Below, in pieces: positions 6,521-13,947 of a DNA stretch of 17,462 nt (position 1 is the stretch's first letter; every line of letters starts with the position of its first letter). The notes below the pieces were generated by a model. The model saw only the letters and a program-made list of their open reading frames with translations. It was not told the DNA's origin and did not search any database. This DNA comes from Thermoleophilia bacterium (GTDB lineage Bacteria; Actinomycetota; Thermoleophilia; Gaiellales; Gaiellaceae), in NCBI GenBank assembly GCA_025927435.1, contig JAICLM010000017.1, positions 1-17,462 on the forward strand, read 5' to 3'. The position numbers and the translations under genes are program-made.

Positions 6521-8707
6521 TCAGGGTTTCCCGGGCGTTGTCGTTGTCGTCGGCGTCGTAGTAGTCGTTGTTGTCGTCGTCGTGGTCGTCGTCGGCGGAG
6601 GCGGCGGCTTCGGCTTCCTGGTGGTCGTGGTCGGGGACGGTGGAGGCGCCGTCGTTGTCTGCCGCGTCGTGACCTGCGTCGTCGTGTGCACGGTCGTCGT
6701 CTTGCGGGTGGTGGTCTTCTCGGAGGTGGTCTTCTTGTCCTTGTGCCTCTTGTTCTGGTGCTTCTCCTTGTGCTTGCAGCCGTCCTGTTTCTTGGCGTCG
6801 TGCCACGTGCGCGCAAACTGGTAGCGCCCGCACCACCGCTTGTACGGCGGAGTACCGGCGCTGGAGAACTGCTCGACCGGCCGGCCCTGTAGCGCACCTG
6901 TCATGTAGGTGTGCCAGATCTCCGCCGGGAGTGTGCCGCCGGTGACGCCGGCGATCCCGTGCACGCCGCGCATCGGCCGCTCGCCGGTCGGGTATCCGAC
7001 CCAGGTGACGGTGGTGAGCTGCGGCACCCAGCCGGCGAACCACGCGTCCGCGAAGCTGTCCGTCGTGCCCGTCTTCCCGGCGGCGGGCCGGCCGGCCAGC
7101 GCCGCGGCGGTGCCCGTCCCGGAATTGACGTTCGCCTCGAGAACCTTGGTGACCGCGGCGGCGACGTCGGAGTCGACGATCTGCTTCCCCTTCGGCCTGG
7201 ACGCGTTCTCGCTGTGGCCGTCGGGGAAGACGACCTTGGTGAGGATCGTCGGGTCGTGCCAGACGCCTCCGTCCGCGAGCGTCGCGTAAGCGGTCGCGAG
7301 GTCGAGCGGGCTCACGGCATTCACGCCGAGGACGATCGAGGGGACGGGCTTGAGCGGCGACTGGATCCCCATCCGGTGCGCGAGGTTGGCGATCGGCTTC
7401 GGCCCGAGGTCGAGCGTGAGGCGCGCGAACACGGTGTTGTCCGAGGCGAGCGTGGCCTGCGTGAGCGGGATCCGGCCCGAGTACGTGTGCTCGAACGTCT
7501 CGACATGCCAGTTGTCGGGGCCCTCGAACGGCGCGGACAGGTACCTCGTCGAGTACGGGTTGATCTTGCGCTGCACGGCCTCCGTCAGAGCGAACATCTT
7601 GAACGTCGAGCCCGCCTGCCGGTGGCCGTTCACGGGGAGGTCGAAGGCGATGCGCTTCCCCTTCTGCGCGATCGCCATCGCCCGGATCTGGCCCGTCTTG
7701 GGGTCGATCGAGACGACTGAGCCGGCGGGATCGCCCTTGCGGCCCAGCGTGCCGAGGATCGCGTGCGTCGCCTGGGTCTGCATTTTCGCGTCGAGTGTCG
7801 TGAAGATCCGCAGGCCGCCGCGACGCACCCGCTCGGCGCCGTACTCGTCCACGAGCTGGTTCGTGATGTAGTCGGTCAGGTACGACTCGCCGGCGAGCCC
7901 GGGCGTCCGTTGTGGATTCAGGCCGAGCCCTGCGTGAATCGCTCGTCGATAGCGGCCACGTGTGATGTCGCCTGCCTGGAGCATCGCGCGGAGGACCTCG
8001 GCCCGCCGGGCCTTCGCGGCGTCGGGGCGGTTGAGCGGGTCGTACGCCGACGGCGCCTGTGGCAGGCCCGCGAGAAGCGCGGCCTGCTCGAGCGTGAGAT
8101 CTTTCGCGTGCACGCCGAAGTACGTGTGGGCAGCGGCCTCGATTCCGTACGCCTGCTGCCCGAAGTAGATGTCGTTGAGGTATGTGGTGAGGACGCGGTC
8201 CTTGCTCCATTGCTTGTCGAGCTGGACCGCGAGGCAGCCCTCCGTAAGCTTGCGGCTGATCGACTGCTGCGGGGTGAGGTAGAGGTTCCGGATCAGCTGC
8301 TGCTCGATCGTCGACCCGCCCTGGGCGATCCCGCCCGCCGAGACGTTGCTCTTGAGCGCCCGGACGATCCCGATGTAGTCGATCCCGTTGGTCTCGTAGA
8401 AGCGCCGGTCCTCCGTGTCCACGATCGCCTTGCGCATCACCGGGCTGATCCGGTGCAGCGAGACCGGCTGGCGCATCCCGCTCGCGCCGAGCAGGCCGAG
8501 CCGCGTGCCGTCGCTGGACACGAGGATGCTCGCCCGAGCCGCCCCGTGCGCCTCGAGGCCGTCGAGGCTGCACGAGTACCAGAAGAACGGCCCGGCGACG
8601 GCGCTGCCGACCGCGTAGGCGCCGATGAGCACGACGACGCAGGCAGCAGCGATCTGCAGCCCCCGCTTCCAGCGGATCCCCTCGTTTGCGCGCCGGCCAT
8701 CTCCCAT
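6521..8707 (-). CDS. Class A penicillin-binding protein (bifunctional transglycosylase/transpeptidase)
   Basis: 728-residue peptidoglycan synthase anchored by one TM helix (about 17-39) after a short basic cytoplasmic N-terminus; the rest is outside the membrane. Glycosyltransferase (GT51) motifs: the catalytic Glu lies in TEDRRFYETNGID (E99), then GGSTIEQQLIRNL (about 130-142) and RKLTEGCLAVQLDKQW. The family EDxxFxxHxG motif has Thr in place of His. Transpeptidase motifs: AGSTFK with active Ser367, SDN at 422-424, and KTGTT from 545. After residue about 643 a Lys/His-rich stretch leads into a Thr/Pro-rich tail with runs of Thr, probably a wall-spanning or disordered extension. ATG at 8707; the Shine-Dalgarno sequence is weak. 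The small Pro/Glu-rich gene ends 42 bp upstream on the same strand. The assignment is firm; ponA/pbpA paralogues cannot be told apart here. Confidence 0.95.
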   Translation of the reverse strand: MGDGRRANEGIRWKRGLQIAAACVVVLIGAYAVGSAVAGPFFWYSCSLDGLEAHGAARASILVSSDGTRLGLLGASGMRQPVSLHRISPVMRKAIVDTEDRRFYETNGIDYIGIVRALKSNVSAGGIAQGGSTIEQQLIRNLYLTPQQSISRKLTEGCLAVQLDKQWSKDRVLTTYLNDIYFGQQAYGIEAAAHTYFGVHAKDLTLEQAALLAGLPQAPSAYDPLNRPDAAKARRAEVLRAMLQAGDITRGRYRRAIHAGLGLNPQRTPGLAGESYLTDYITNQLVDEYGAERVRRGGLRIFTTLDAKMQTQATHAILGTLGRKGDPAGSVVSIDPKTGQIRAMAIAQKGKRIAFDLPVNGHRQAGSTFKMFALTEAVQRKINPYSTRYLSAPFEGPDNWHVETFEHTYSGRIPLTQATLASDNTVFARLTLDLGPKPIANLAHRMGIQSPLKPVPSIVLGVNAVSPLDLATAYATLADGGVWHDPTILTKVVFPDGHSENASRPKGKQIVDSDVAAAVTKVLEANVNSGTGTAAALAGRPAAGKTGTTDSFADAWFAGWVPQLTTVTWVGYPTGERPMRGVHGIAGVTGGTLPAEIWHTYMTGALQGRPVEQFSSAGTPPYKRWCGRYQFARTWHDAKKQDGCKHKEKHQNKRHKDKKTTSEKTTTRKTTTVHTTTQVTTRQTTTAPPPSPTTTTRKPKPPPPPTTTTTTTTTTTTTPTTTTTPGKP
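6536..6592 (-). repeat. Low-complexity Thr tract encoding tail of penicillin-binding protein
   Basis: Codes for 13 Thr, one Pro and 5 Thr near the C-terminus of the penicillin-binding protein. All four Thr codons (ACG, ACC, ACA, ACT) are mixed, so this is a selected amino-acid run rather than a pure trinucleotide microsatellite, although slippage remains possible. Confidence 0.8.
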
Positions 8708-8749
8708 ACGACGTTCTCTAAACGTCGCAAGCGATTTCTGGTTACGGCG

Positions 8750-8902
8750 TCAGTGCCCGAGGAGGCGTGCGAGCAGGCTCCGCTTCGGCAACTCGGGCTC
8801 CGGCGCGGGCTCCGGCGGCGGTTCCGGCAGCTCGTCCTCCGGGGGCAGCATCGAGCGTGGCACCGCGCCGCGCTCACGCTGGGCCTGGATCGCGGCGTTC
8901 AT
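8750..8902 (-). CDS. Small Pro/Glu-rich protein upstream of penicillin-binding protein gene
   Basis: About 50 residues from the ATG at 8902, or 59 from an in-frame GTG at 8929; neither has a clear Shine-Dalgarno sequence. An AAAGGAGG exists at 8958-8965, but no usable start codon lies at proper distance in this frame. The protein has a short charged helix (MNAAIQAQRERG), a proline/glutamate-rich spacer (PEDELPEPPPEPAPEPELP) and a basic amphipathic end, KRSLLARLLGH, which could bind a membrane or partner. No family is recognised. It ends 42 bp before the penicillin-binding protein gene on the same strand, so the two may share a transcript. Composition bias and the short length keep confidence moderate. 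Confidence 0.5.
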   Translation of the reverse strand: MNAAIQAQRERGAVPRSMLPPEDELPEPPPEPAPEPELPKRSLLARLLGH

Positions 8903-8981
8903 CTCGTCGCGCTGCGACTCGTCGTCCACGGCACTCAGGTACGCCGCAGAGGACGAGCCTCCTTTCGTACGCTCGCGGCGG

Positions 8982-9713
8982 ATGTGCTTCGACCTCGACT
9001 CAGAGCCGCCGGTCCCCCGCATCTCGGGCGCCGCCGTCTCCCACGACGACCTCGTCCTCGAGGCCGAGGACGGCAACAGGTTCGCGGCGTTCCGGGCGGT
9101 TCCCGACGGAGAGGTCTCGACCGGCGTGGTGATCCTGCCGGACGTGCGGGGTCTCTACCGCTTCTACGAGGAGCTCGCCCTCCGCTTCGCCGAGCGCGGC
9201 CACGCGGCGATCGCGTTCGACTACTTCGGACGCACCGCCGGAATCGACAAGCGGCCGGACGACTGGGACTACATGCCGCTCGTGCAGCAGCTGACGCACG
9301 AGCAGGTGCAGGCCGACGTGGGCGCCTGCGTCCGCGATTTGCAGGATCTCGGCTGCAGCGCGATCTTCACGGTCGGGTTCTGCTACGGAGGGAGCGGCTC
9401 GTGGGCCGCGGCGGCCTGGAGCCACGATCTCGCGGGCGCCGTCGGCTTCTACGGCCGGCCGAGCCGGATGATCGAGCTCGTGCCGCGGCTCGCGGCGCCG
9501 ATCCTGGCGTTGCAGGGTGGAGCCGACCAGGCGATCTCTCACGAGGACAACCTCGAGTTCGAGCAGGCGCTGCGCACGATGGGAAAGGACTACGAGCTGA
9601 TCGAGTTCGAGGGCGCGCCGCACAGCTTCTTCGACCGCAAGCAGGAGGAGTTCCAGGAGGCGTCCGACGACGCGTGGCGGCGCACGCTCGCGTTCATCGA
9701 AGCCAACTCGTAG
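8982..9713 (+). CDS. Dienelactone hydrolase family protein
   Basis: 243-residue alpha/beta hydrolase, the usual length for the dienelactone hydrolase (carboxymethylenebutenolidase) family. The complete Cys-Asp-His triad is visible: nucleophile Cys134 in GFCYGG, Asp182 in GGADQAIS and His214 in GAPHSFFD. The N-terminal VILPDVRGLYRFYEELA and AFDYFGRTAG segments are also typical. No signal peptide, so cytoplasmic. In classic members the enzyme opens dienelactone in chloroaromatic breakdown; many members act on other lactones or esters, and there are no ring-cleavage genes here. With sugar-oxidising genes downstream, a sugar lactone or related ester is conceivable, but that is inference. ATG at 8982 has only a weak Shine-Dalgarno sequence. 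It is first in the plus-strand run, with a 113-bp gap (no clear terminator) before the next gene. Confidence 0.9.
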   Translation: MCFDLDSEPPVPRISGAAVSHDDLVLEAEDGNRFAAFRAVPDGEVSTGVVILPDVRGLYRFYEELALRFAERGHAAIAFDYFGRTAGIDKRPDDWDYMPLVQQLTHEQVQADVGACVRDLQDLGCSAIFTVGFCYGGSGSWAAAAWSHDLAGAVGFYGRPSRMIELVPRLAAPILALQGGADQAISHEDNLEFEQALRTMGKDYELIEFEGAPHSFFDRKQEEFQEASDDAWRRTLAFIEANS

Positions 9714-9826
9714 CGGTCAGCCCAGCACGGCCGGAGCGGTCGCAGCCCGACAGGATTTCCGCCGCGGCGTTTCCCGTTCGACCCTGCGGACCACAACCTC
9801 GGAGAGCGATTCGAGAGGAGTCATCC

Positions 9827-11623
9827 ATGGGCGAGCTCGTCGCCGACTATTTCCTGAAGCGCCTGCGCGAATGGGGCGTCCACCGCATCTACGGCTACCC
9901 CGGCGACGGGATCAACGCGTTCCTCGGCGCGCTCGACCGGGCGGACGGCGACCCTGACTTCATCCAGGCCCGCCACGAGGAGATGGCCGCCTTCATGGCG
10001 TGCGGTCACGCGAAGTTCGCCGGCCCCGACACGCTCGGCGTCTGCATGGCGACCTCGGGCCCCGGCGCCGTCCACCTCCTCAACGGCCTCTACGACGCGA
10101 AGCTCGACCACGTCCCGGTCGTCGCGCTCGTCGGCCAGCAGAAGCGCAGCTCGCTCGGCTCGCACTACCAGCAGGAGATCGACCTCCCGGTCCTGTTCAG
10201 GGACGTCTCCGAGTACGTCCAGTACTGCATGGTCCCCGAGCAGGCGCGCCACCTCGTCGACCGCGCGTGCCGGATTGCGCTCGATCACCGCGGCGTCTGC
10301 ACGATCATCGTCCCGAACGACGTTGCCGAGCTCGACGCTGTCGAGTCGCCGCCGCGCATGCACGGCTCCGTCTACTCGAGCATCGGCTACAAGCGGCCGC
10401 GCATCCTGCCGCAGCAGTCCGACATCGAGCACGCCGCGGAGATCCTCAATGACGGCGAGAAGGTCGCGATGCTCGTCGGCCAGGGCGCCCGCGGCGCCGC
10501 AGAGGAACTCGAGCGCGTCGCCGACCTGCTCGGCGCAGGCGTCGCCAAGGCGCTGCTCGGCAAGGACGTGCTCGCCGACGACCTCCCCTACGTGACCGGA
10601 GCGATCGGCCTGCTGGGAACGATCCCGAGCTACGACATGATGGAGAACTGCGACACGCTGCTCATGGTCGGCACGAGCTTCCCGTACGCGGAGTTCCTGC
10701 CGAAGGAGGGCCAGGCGCGCTGCGTCGAGATCGACATCAAGGCCGACATGATCGGCATCCGCTACCCCGTCGACGCCCAGCTGATCGGCGACGCGAAGGA
10801 GACCCTCAAGGCGCTCGAGCCGCACCTCGTGCGTAAGGAGGACCGCGGCTGGCGCGAGCAGATCGAGGCGAAGGTGCGCGACTGGTGGGACATCGTCGAG
10901 CGGCGCTCGATGATGGATGCCGACCCGATGAACCCGCAGCGGGTCGTGCACGAGCTCTCGCAGGTGCTGCCGGAGGACGCGATCATCACCGCCGACTCGG
11001 GCTCGTCCACGAACTGGTTCGCCCGCCAGCTGAAGCTGCGCAAGGGCAACCTCGCCTCGCTCTCCGGCACGCTCGCGACGATGGTCCCCGGCGTCCCGTA
11101 CGCCATCGCCGCGAAGTTCGCGCATCCGAACCGGCCCGTCATCTGCCTCGTCGGTGACGGCGCCTTCCAGATGCTCGGCATGAACGAGATGCTGACCGTG
11201 AAGCGCTACCACGAGCGCTGGCCCGACAAGCGGCTCATCTTCTGCGTCTTCAACAACCAGGATCTGAACCAGGTGACCTGGGAGCAGCGCGTCATGGAGG
11301 GCGACCCGAAGTTCATGGGCACGCAGTGGCTGCCGAACTTCGACTACGCCGGCTACGCGGAGCTCTGCGGCCTGAAGGGGATCTTCTGCGACGACGGCGA
11401 CAGCGTCCGCGCCGCGTGGGAGGAGGCGCTCGCCGCCGACCGCCCGGTCGTGCTCGAGGTCAAGACCGATCCCGAGATCCCGCCCCTGCCGCCGCACATT
11501 CGCGAGGAGCAGGCCAAGAAGATGGCGCAGGCGATGGTCAAGGGAGATCCCGAGCGGATGGGCGTGATGGAGAAGTCGCTCCGCGGCAAGCTCGTGGAGT
11601 TCACCGAGCATCTCAAGTCGTAG
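9827..11623 (+). CDS. Pyruvate oxidase-like TPP-dependent enzyme
   Basis: 598-residue thiamine pyrophosphate enzyme of the pyruvate oxidase/acetolactate synthase superfamily, closest in feel to PoxB-type pyruvate:quinone oxidoreductases, which decarboxylate pyruvate to acetate and pass electrons through FAD to quinone. Domain order: N-terminal PYR domain with YGYPGDGIN and the activating Glu in ARHEEMAAF (E51); a middle FAD/DHAP-like domain with GKDVLADDLPYVTGAIGLLG and ENCDTLLMVGTSFPYAEFLP, which strongly recalls PoxB; and a C-terminal PP domain with GDG at 443-445 and FNNQDLNQVTWE (NN 476-477). GAGAGGAG lies closely upstream of the ATG at 9827. The C-terminal helix (MEKSLRGKLVEFTEHLKS) could serve membrane contact as in PoxB. 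Its TAG stop overlaps the next start by one base. The superfamily is sure; pyruvate as substrate is likely but not proven. Confidence 0.85.
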   Translation: MGELVADYFLKRLREWGVHRIYGYPGDGINAFLGALDRADGDPDFIQARHEEMAAFMACGHAKFAGPDTLGVCMATSGPGAVHLLNGLYDAKLDHVPVVALVGQQKRSSLGSHYQQEIDLPVLFRDVSEYVQYCMVPEQARHLVDRACRIALDHRGVCTIIVPNDVAELDAVESPPRMHGSVYSSIGYKRPRILPQQSDIEHAAEILNDGEKVAMLVGQGARGAAEELERVADLLGAGVAKALLGKDVLADDLPYVTGAIGLLGTIPSYDMMENCDTLLMVGTSFPYAEFLPKEGQARCVEIDIKADMIGIRYPVDAQLIGDAKETLKALEPHLVRKEDRGWREQIEAKVRDWWDIVERRSMMDADPMNPQRVVHELSQVLPEDAIITADSGSSTNWFARQLKLRKGNLASLSGTLATMVPGVPYAIAAKFAHPNRPVICLVGDGAFQMLGMNEMLTVKRYHERWPDKRLIFCVFNNQDLNQVTWEQRVMEGDPKFMGTQWLPNFDYAGYAELCGLKGIFCDDGDSVRAAWEEALAADRPVVLEVKTDPEIPPLPPHIREEQAKKMAQAMVKGDPERMGVMEKSLRGKLVEFTEHLKS

Positions 11624-12711
11624 TGGTCGCCGCGACCGTCGAACGGCTCGACGTCCACGCCTACACGATTCCGACCGACCAGCCGGAGTCGGACGGGACG
11701 CTCGAGTGGGACTCGACGACGATCGTCGTCGTGGAGGCCCACGCCGGCGGCAAGGCGGGGCTCGGCTACACGTACTGCGACGGGGCCGCCGCGGAGGTCG
11801 TCTCCTCACAGCTCGCCGGGGTCGTCGAGGGTGCGGACGCGATGGACGTGCGCGCTGCGTGGCTGCGCATGGGCGCCCAGCTGCGCAACGCCGGCCGCCC
11901 CGGGATCGGCTTCTGTGCGGTGTCCGCGGTCGACCAGGCGCTCTGGGACTTGAAGGCGCGCCTGCTCGACATCCCGCTGGTCGTCCTGCTCGGCGCCGCG
12001 CACGACGACGTCCCGATCTACGGCAGCGGTGGCTTCTGCTCGTATACCGACGAGCGGCTCTGCGAGCAGCTCGGCGGCTGGGCCGAGGCCGGGATCCCGC
12101 GCGTGAAGATGAAGGTCGGGCGCGAGCCGGAGCGCGATCCCGCCCGGCTCGACGCCGCCCGCGAGGCGATCGGCGACCACGTCGAGCTCTACGTCGACGC
12201 GAACGGCGCCTTCGCGCCCAAGGAGGCGCTGGCCTGGGCCGAGCGCTACGCGGAGTCCTGGAACGTGACCTGGTTCGAGGAGCCGGTCTCTTCGGCGGAT
12301 CAGGAGGGCCTACGGCTGCTGCGGAACAAGGCGCCGGCGGGGCTCGAGATCGCGGCCGGTGAGTACGCCTACGTCCCGGCCGACTTCCGGCACATCGTGG
12401 ACTGCGTCGACTGCCTGCAAGCCGACGTCACGCGCTGCGGCGGGATCACGGGCCTCCTCTCCGCTTCCGGCCTCGCGAACGCGCACTCGATCGACCTCTC
12501 GGCCCACTGCGCACCCGCGATCTCGACGCACGTCTTCTGCGCGGTCGAGCGTCGCCGCCACCTCGAGTACTTCCACGACCACGTGCGGGTCGAGGGGATG
12601 CTCTTCGACGGCGTCCCTGAGCCGGAGGGCGGTGTGCTCCGCCCCGACCGCTCGCGGCCGGGCAACGGGCTCGAGCTCAAGCGCGCGGAGGCGGAGAGGC
12701 TCGCCGCCTGA
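11623..12711 (+). CDS. Enolase superfamily enzyme, mandelate racemase-like
   Basis: 362 residues. Enzymes of this superfamily abstract the alpha-proton of a carboxylate; mandelate-racemase-subgroup members are mostly sugar-acid dehydratases or racemases. Visible residues: the catalytic K-x-K as RVKMKVG (K162, K164); metal ligands in YVDANGAF (D192), WFEEPVS (E219/E220) and AAGEY (E247); and a His-Asp dyad in QADVTRCGG (D268) and LSAHCAP (H295). The capping domain (residues 1-115) carries GLGYTYCDG. The GTG start at 11623 uses the last base of the upstream stop (TAGTG), which implies tight coupling with the TPP enzyme. No signal peptide. The substrate cannot be decided from sequence; an acid sugar fits the dehydrogenase genes that follow. 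The superfamily call is strong. Confidence 0.88.
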   Translation: MVAATVERLDVHAYTIPTDQPESDGTLEWDSTTIVVVEAHAGGKAGLGYTYCDGAAAEVVSSQLAGVVEGADAMDVRAAWLRMGAQLRNAGRPGIGFCAVSAVDQALWDLKARLLDIPLVVLLGAAHDDVPIYGSGGFCSYTDERLCEQLGGWAEAGIPRVKMKVGREPERDPARLDAAREAIGDHVELYVDANGAFAPKEALAWAERYAESWNVTWFEEPVSSADQEGLRLLRNKAPAGLEIAAGEYAYVPADFRHIVDCVDCLQADVTRCGGITGLLSASGLANAHSIDLSAHCAPAISTHVFCAVERRRHLEYFHDHVRVEGMLFDGVPEPEGGVLRPDRSRPGNGLELKRAEAERLAA

Positions 12712-12758
12712 GCGCGGTCGGCGTTTTCGTTCCGGGCGACGGAGAGAAAAGCACCACG

Positions 12759-13184
12759 ATGAAACTTGCGCGACTACTGGCGAACATCCGCGAGGGGCGG
12801 ATGCAGAAGCTCTTCGCCGCGACCATCGCGGCCAGCGTCCCGCCGCTCGCCTTCGAGATCTACTACGAGCACTACAAAGGCTCGTTCGGCGACAAGTGGA
12901 TGTGGACGCCGCTCCTGCTCACCCCGCCGCTCACCGCGGCAGGCATCGCCGGCGTCTTCTCCGAGAGGGCCGCTCGCACGTGGCTGCCTGCGCTATCCGC
13001 GCTCTACGCCCTCGACGGCGCGATCGGCGTGATCACGCACATCCGCGGTGTCCAGAAGCGACCCGGCGGCTTCGAGGAGCCGACGTACAACCTCGCGATG
13101 GGCCCGCCGCTGTTCGCGCCGGGCTCGCTCTGCCTCGTCGGCATGCTCGGCCTGCTCGCCGCGGTCGTCAAGCGGGAGAAGTAG
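12759..13184 (+). CDS. Four-helix integral membrane protein, possible dehydrogenase anchor
   Basis: 141 residues with four predicted TM segments (about 17-35, 48-66, 72-96 and 118-137), separated by short polar loops that include EIYYEHYKGSFGDKW and RGVQKRPGGFEEPTYN. No named family is recognised. The ATG at 12759 has GGAGAG about 12 bases upstream, a long spacing. It lies 47 bp after the enolase-superfamily gene and only 10 bp before the gluconate-dehydrogenase subunit-3-like gene, so it is almost certainly in the same transcript as the dehydrogenase. The visible dehydrogenase genes encode no cytochrome or membrane segment, so this protein is a natural candidate for docking the complex at the membrane. 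There is no CxxCH heme motif and few histidines, so a heme role is not supported. Its function is inference. Confidence 0.8.
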   Translation: MKLARLLANIREGRMQKLFAATIAASVPPLAFEIYYEHYKGSFGDKWMWTPLLLTPPLTAAGIAGVFSERAARTWLPALSALYALDGAIGVITHIRGVQKRPGGFEEPTYNLAMGPPLFAPGSLCLVGMLGLLAAVVKREK

Positions 13185-13194
13185 GGCCGCCGCG

Positions 13195-13947
13195 GTGCCG
13201 TACGACTTCGCCGAGGCGCATCACCTCCCGAATCGCCGCCTACCCGAGCAGGCGCACGCCGACCCGTACGACCTGCCCCGCCAGCGCCGAGGGGTGACGC
13301 CGCAGATGCACGGGCGCTATCCCGACTACGACGTCCTCGAGCAGGCCGATCACTGGGACGAGGTCACGCGCCGCGTCGTGCTCGAGCGCGTCGGGAGCGT
13401 CCCGGAGATCCGCTTCTTCGCAATGGAGGAGGTCGAGACGCTGACCGCTTTCGCCGACATCGTCCTCGCGCAGGACTCCGAGCCCCGCATCCCCGTCCTG
13501 GCCTACGTCGACCAGAAGCTCTTCAACGGCGAGCGCGACGGCTACCGCTACTTCGACATGCCCGACGACGACGAGACGTGGCGACGCGTCGCGCGCGGCC
13601 TCGACGAGGAGGCGCGACGGCGCGGTCACGACCGCTTCGCGCTCCTCCCGGTCGACCGGCAGCTCGAGGTGTGCCACGGCTTTGCGACCGGCAAGCTGCA
13701 CAAGGGCGCCTGGGACACGCTCAACGTCTCGCGGGCGTGGAGCGTCGTGATGCGTTACCTCCTGCAGTCCTTCTACTCGCACCCGTGGGCATGGAACGAG
13801 ATCGGCTTCGGAGGCCCGGCCTACCCGCGCGGCTACTCCCGCTTCGGCAGCCCGCACCTGCAAAGCGCCGAGCGCGAGACGTGGGAGGGGAAGGAGGCAT
13901 TCGAGATCGATCCCGTCGAGGACACGCAGCAGCGGGGACTGGAATGA
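13195..13947 (+). CDS. Gluconate 2-dehydrogenase subunit 3-like protein
   Basis: 250 residues from a GTG at 13195. The C-terminal part (about 165-225) resembles the small (gamma/subunit 3) chain of membrane-bound gluconate and FAD-glucose dehydrogenases: EVCHGFATGKLHKGAWDTLN, then RYLLQSFYSHPWAWNEIGFG and GPAYPRGY. The flavoprotein gene follows at once with an ATGA overlap, the usual partnership. In known complexes this chain carries a Tat signal that exports the flavoprotein; here the N-terminus (MPYDFAEAHHLPNRRL) has neither a twin-arginine-plus-hydrophobic signal nor any TM segment, and the chain is somewhat longer than usual. It is therefore probably a cytoplasmic partner and chaperone of the flavoprotein. 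Family assignment is good; location is inference. Confidence 0.8.
   Translation: MPYDFAEAHHLPNRRLPEQAHADPYDLPRQRRGVTPQMHGRYPDYDVLEQADHWDEVTRRVVLERVGSVPEIRFFAMEEVETLTAFADIVLAQDSEPRIPVLAYVDQKLFNGERDGYRYFDMPDDDETWRRVARGLDEEARRRGHDRFALLPVDRQLEVCHGFATGKLHKGAWDTLNVSRAWSVVMRYLLQSFYSHPWAWNEIGFGGPAYPRGYSRFGSPHLQSAERETWEGKEAFEIDPVEDTQQRGLE

Noticed and set aside
6399..8573. A 724-residue minus-strand frame within the PBP gene
   Set aside because: Arg/Pro/Asp-rich out-of-frame shadow; all PBP motifs lie in the other frame.
7763..9826. 5' extension of the TPP-enzyme frame by about 690 codons
   Set aside because: It overlaps the PBP and dienelactone hydrolase genes in other frames and lacks domain-like sequence; the ATG at 9827 has a good Shine-Dalgarno sequence and aligns with the family N-terminus.
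9714..9826. Promoter or terminator in the gap between the hydrolase and TPP genes
   Set aside because: No convincing -35/-10 pair or strong hairpin seen; only the Shine-Dalgarno sequence near 9816-9821 is clear.
9821..11809. A 662-residue minus-strand frame opposite the TPP enzyme
   Set aside because: Composition is the Arg/Asp/Val/His-rich pattern of an antisense frame in GC-rich DNA, while the plus strand holds clear TPP-enzyme motifs.
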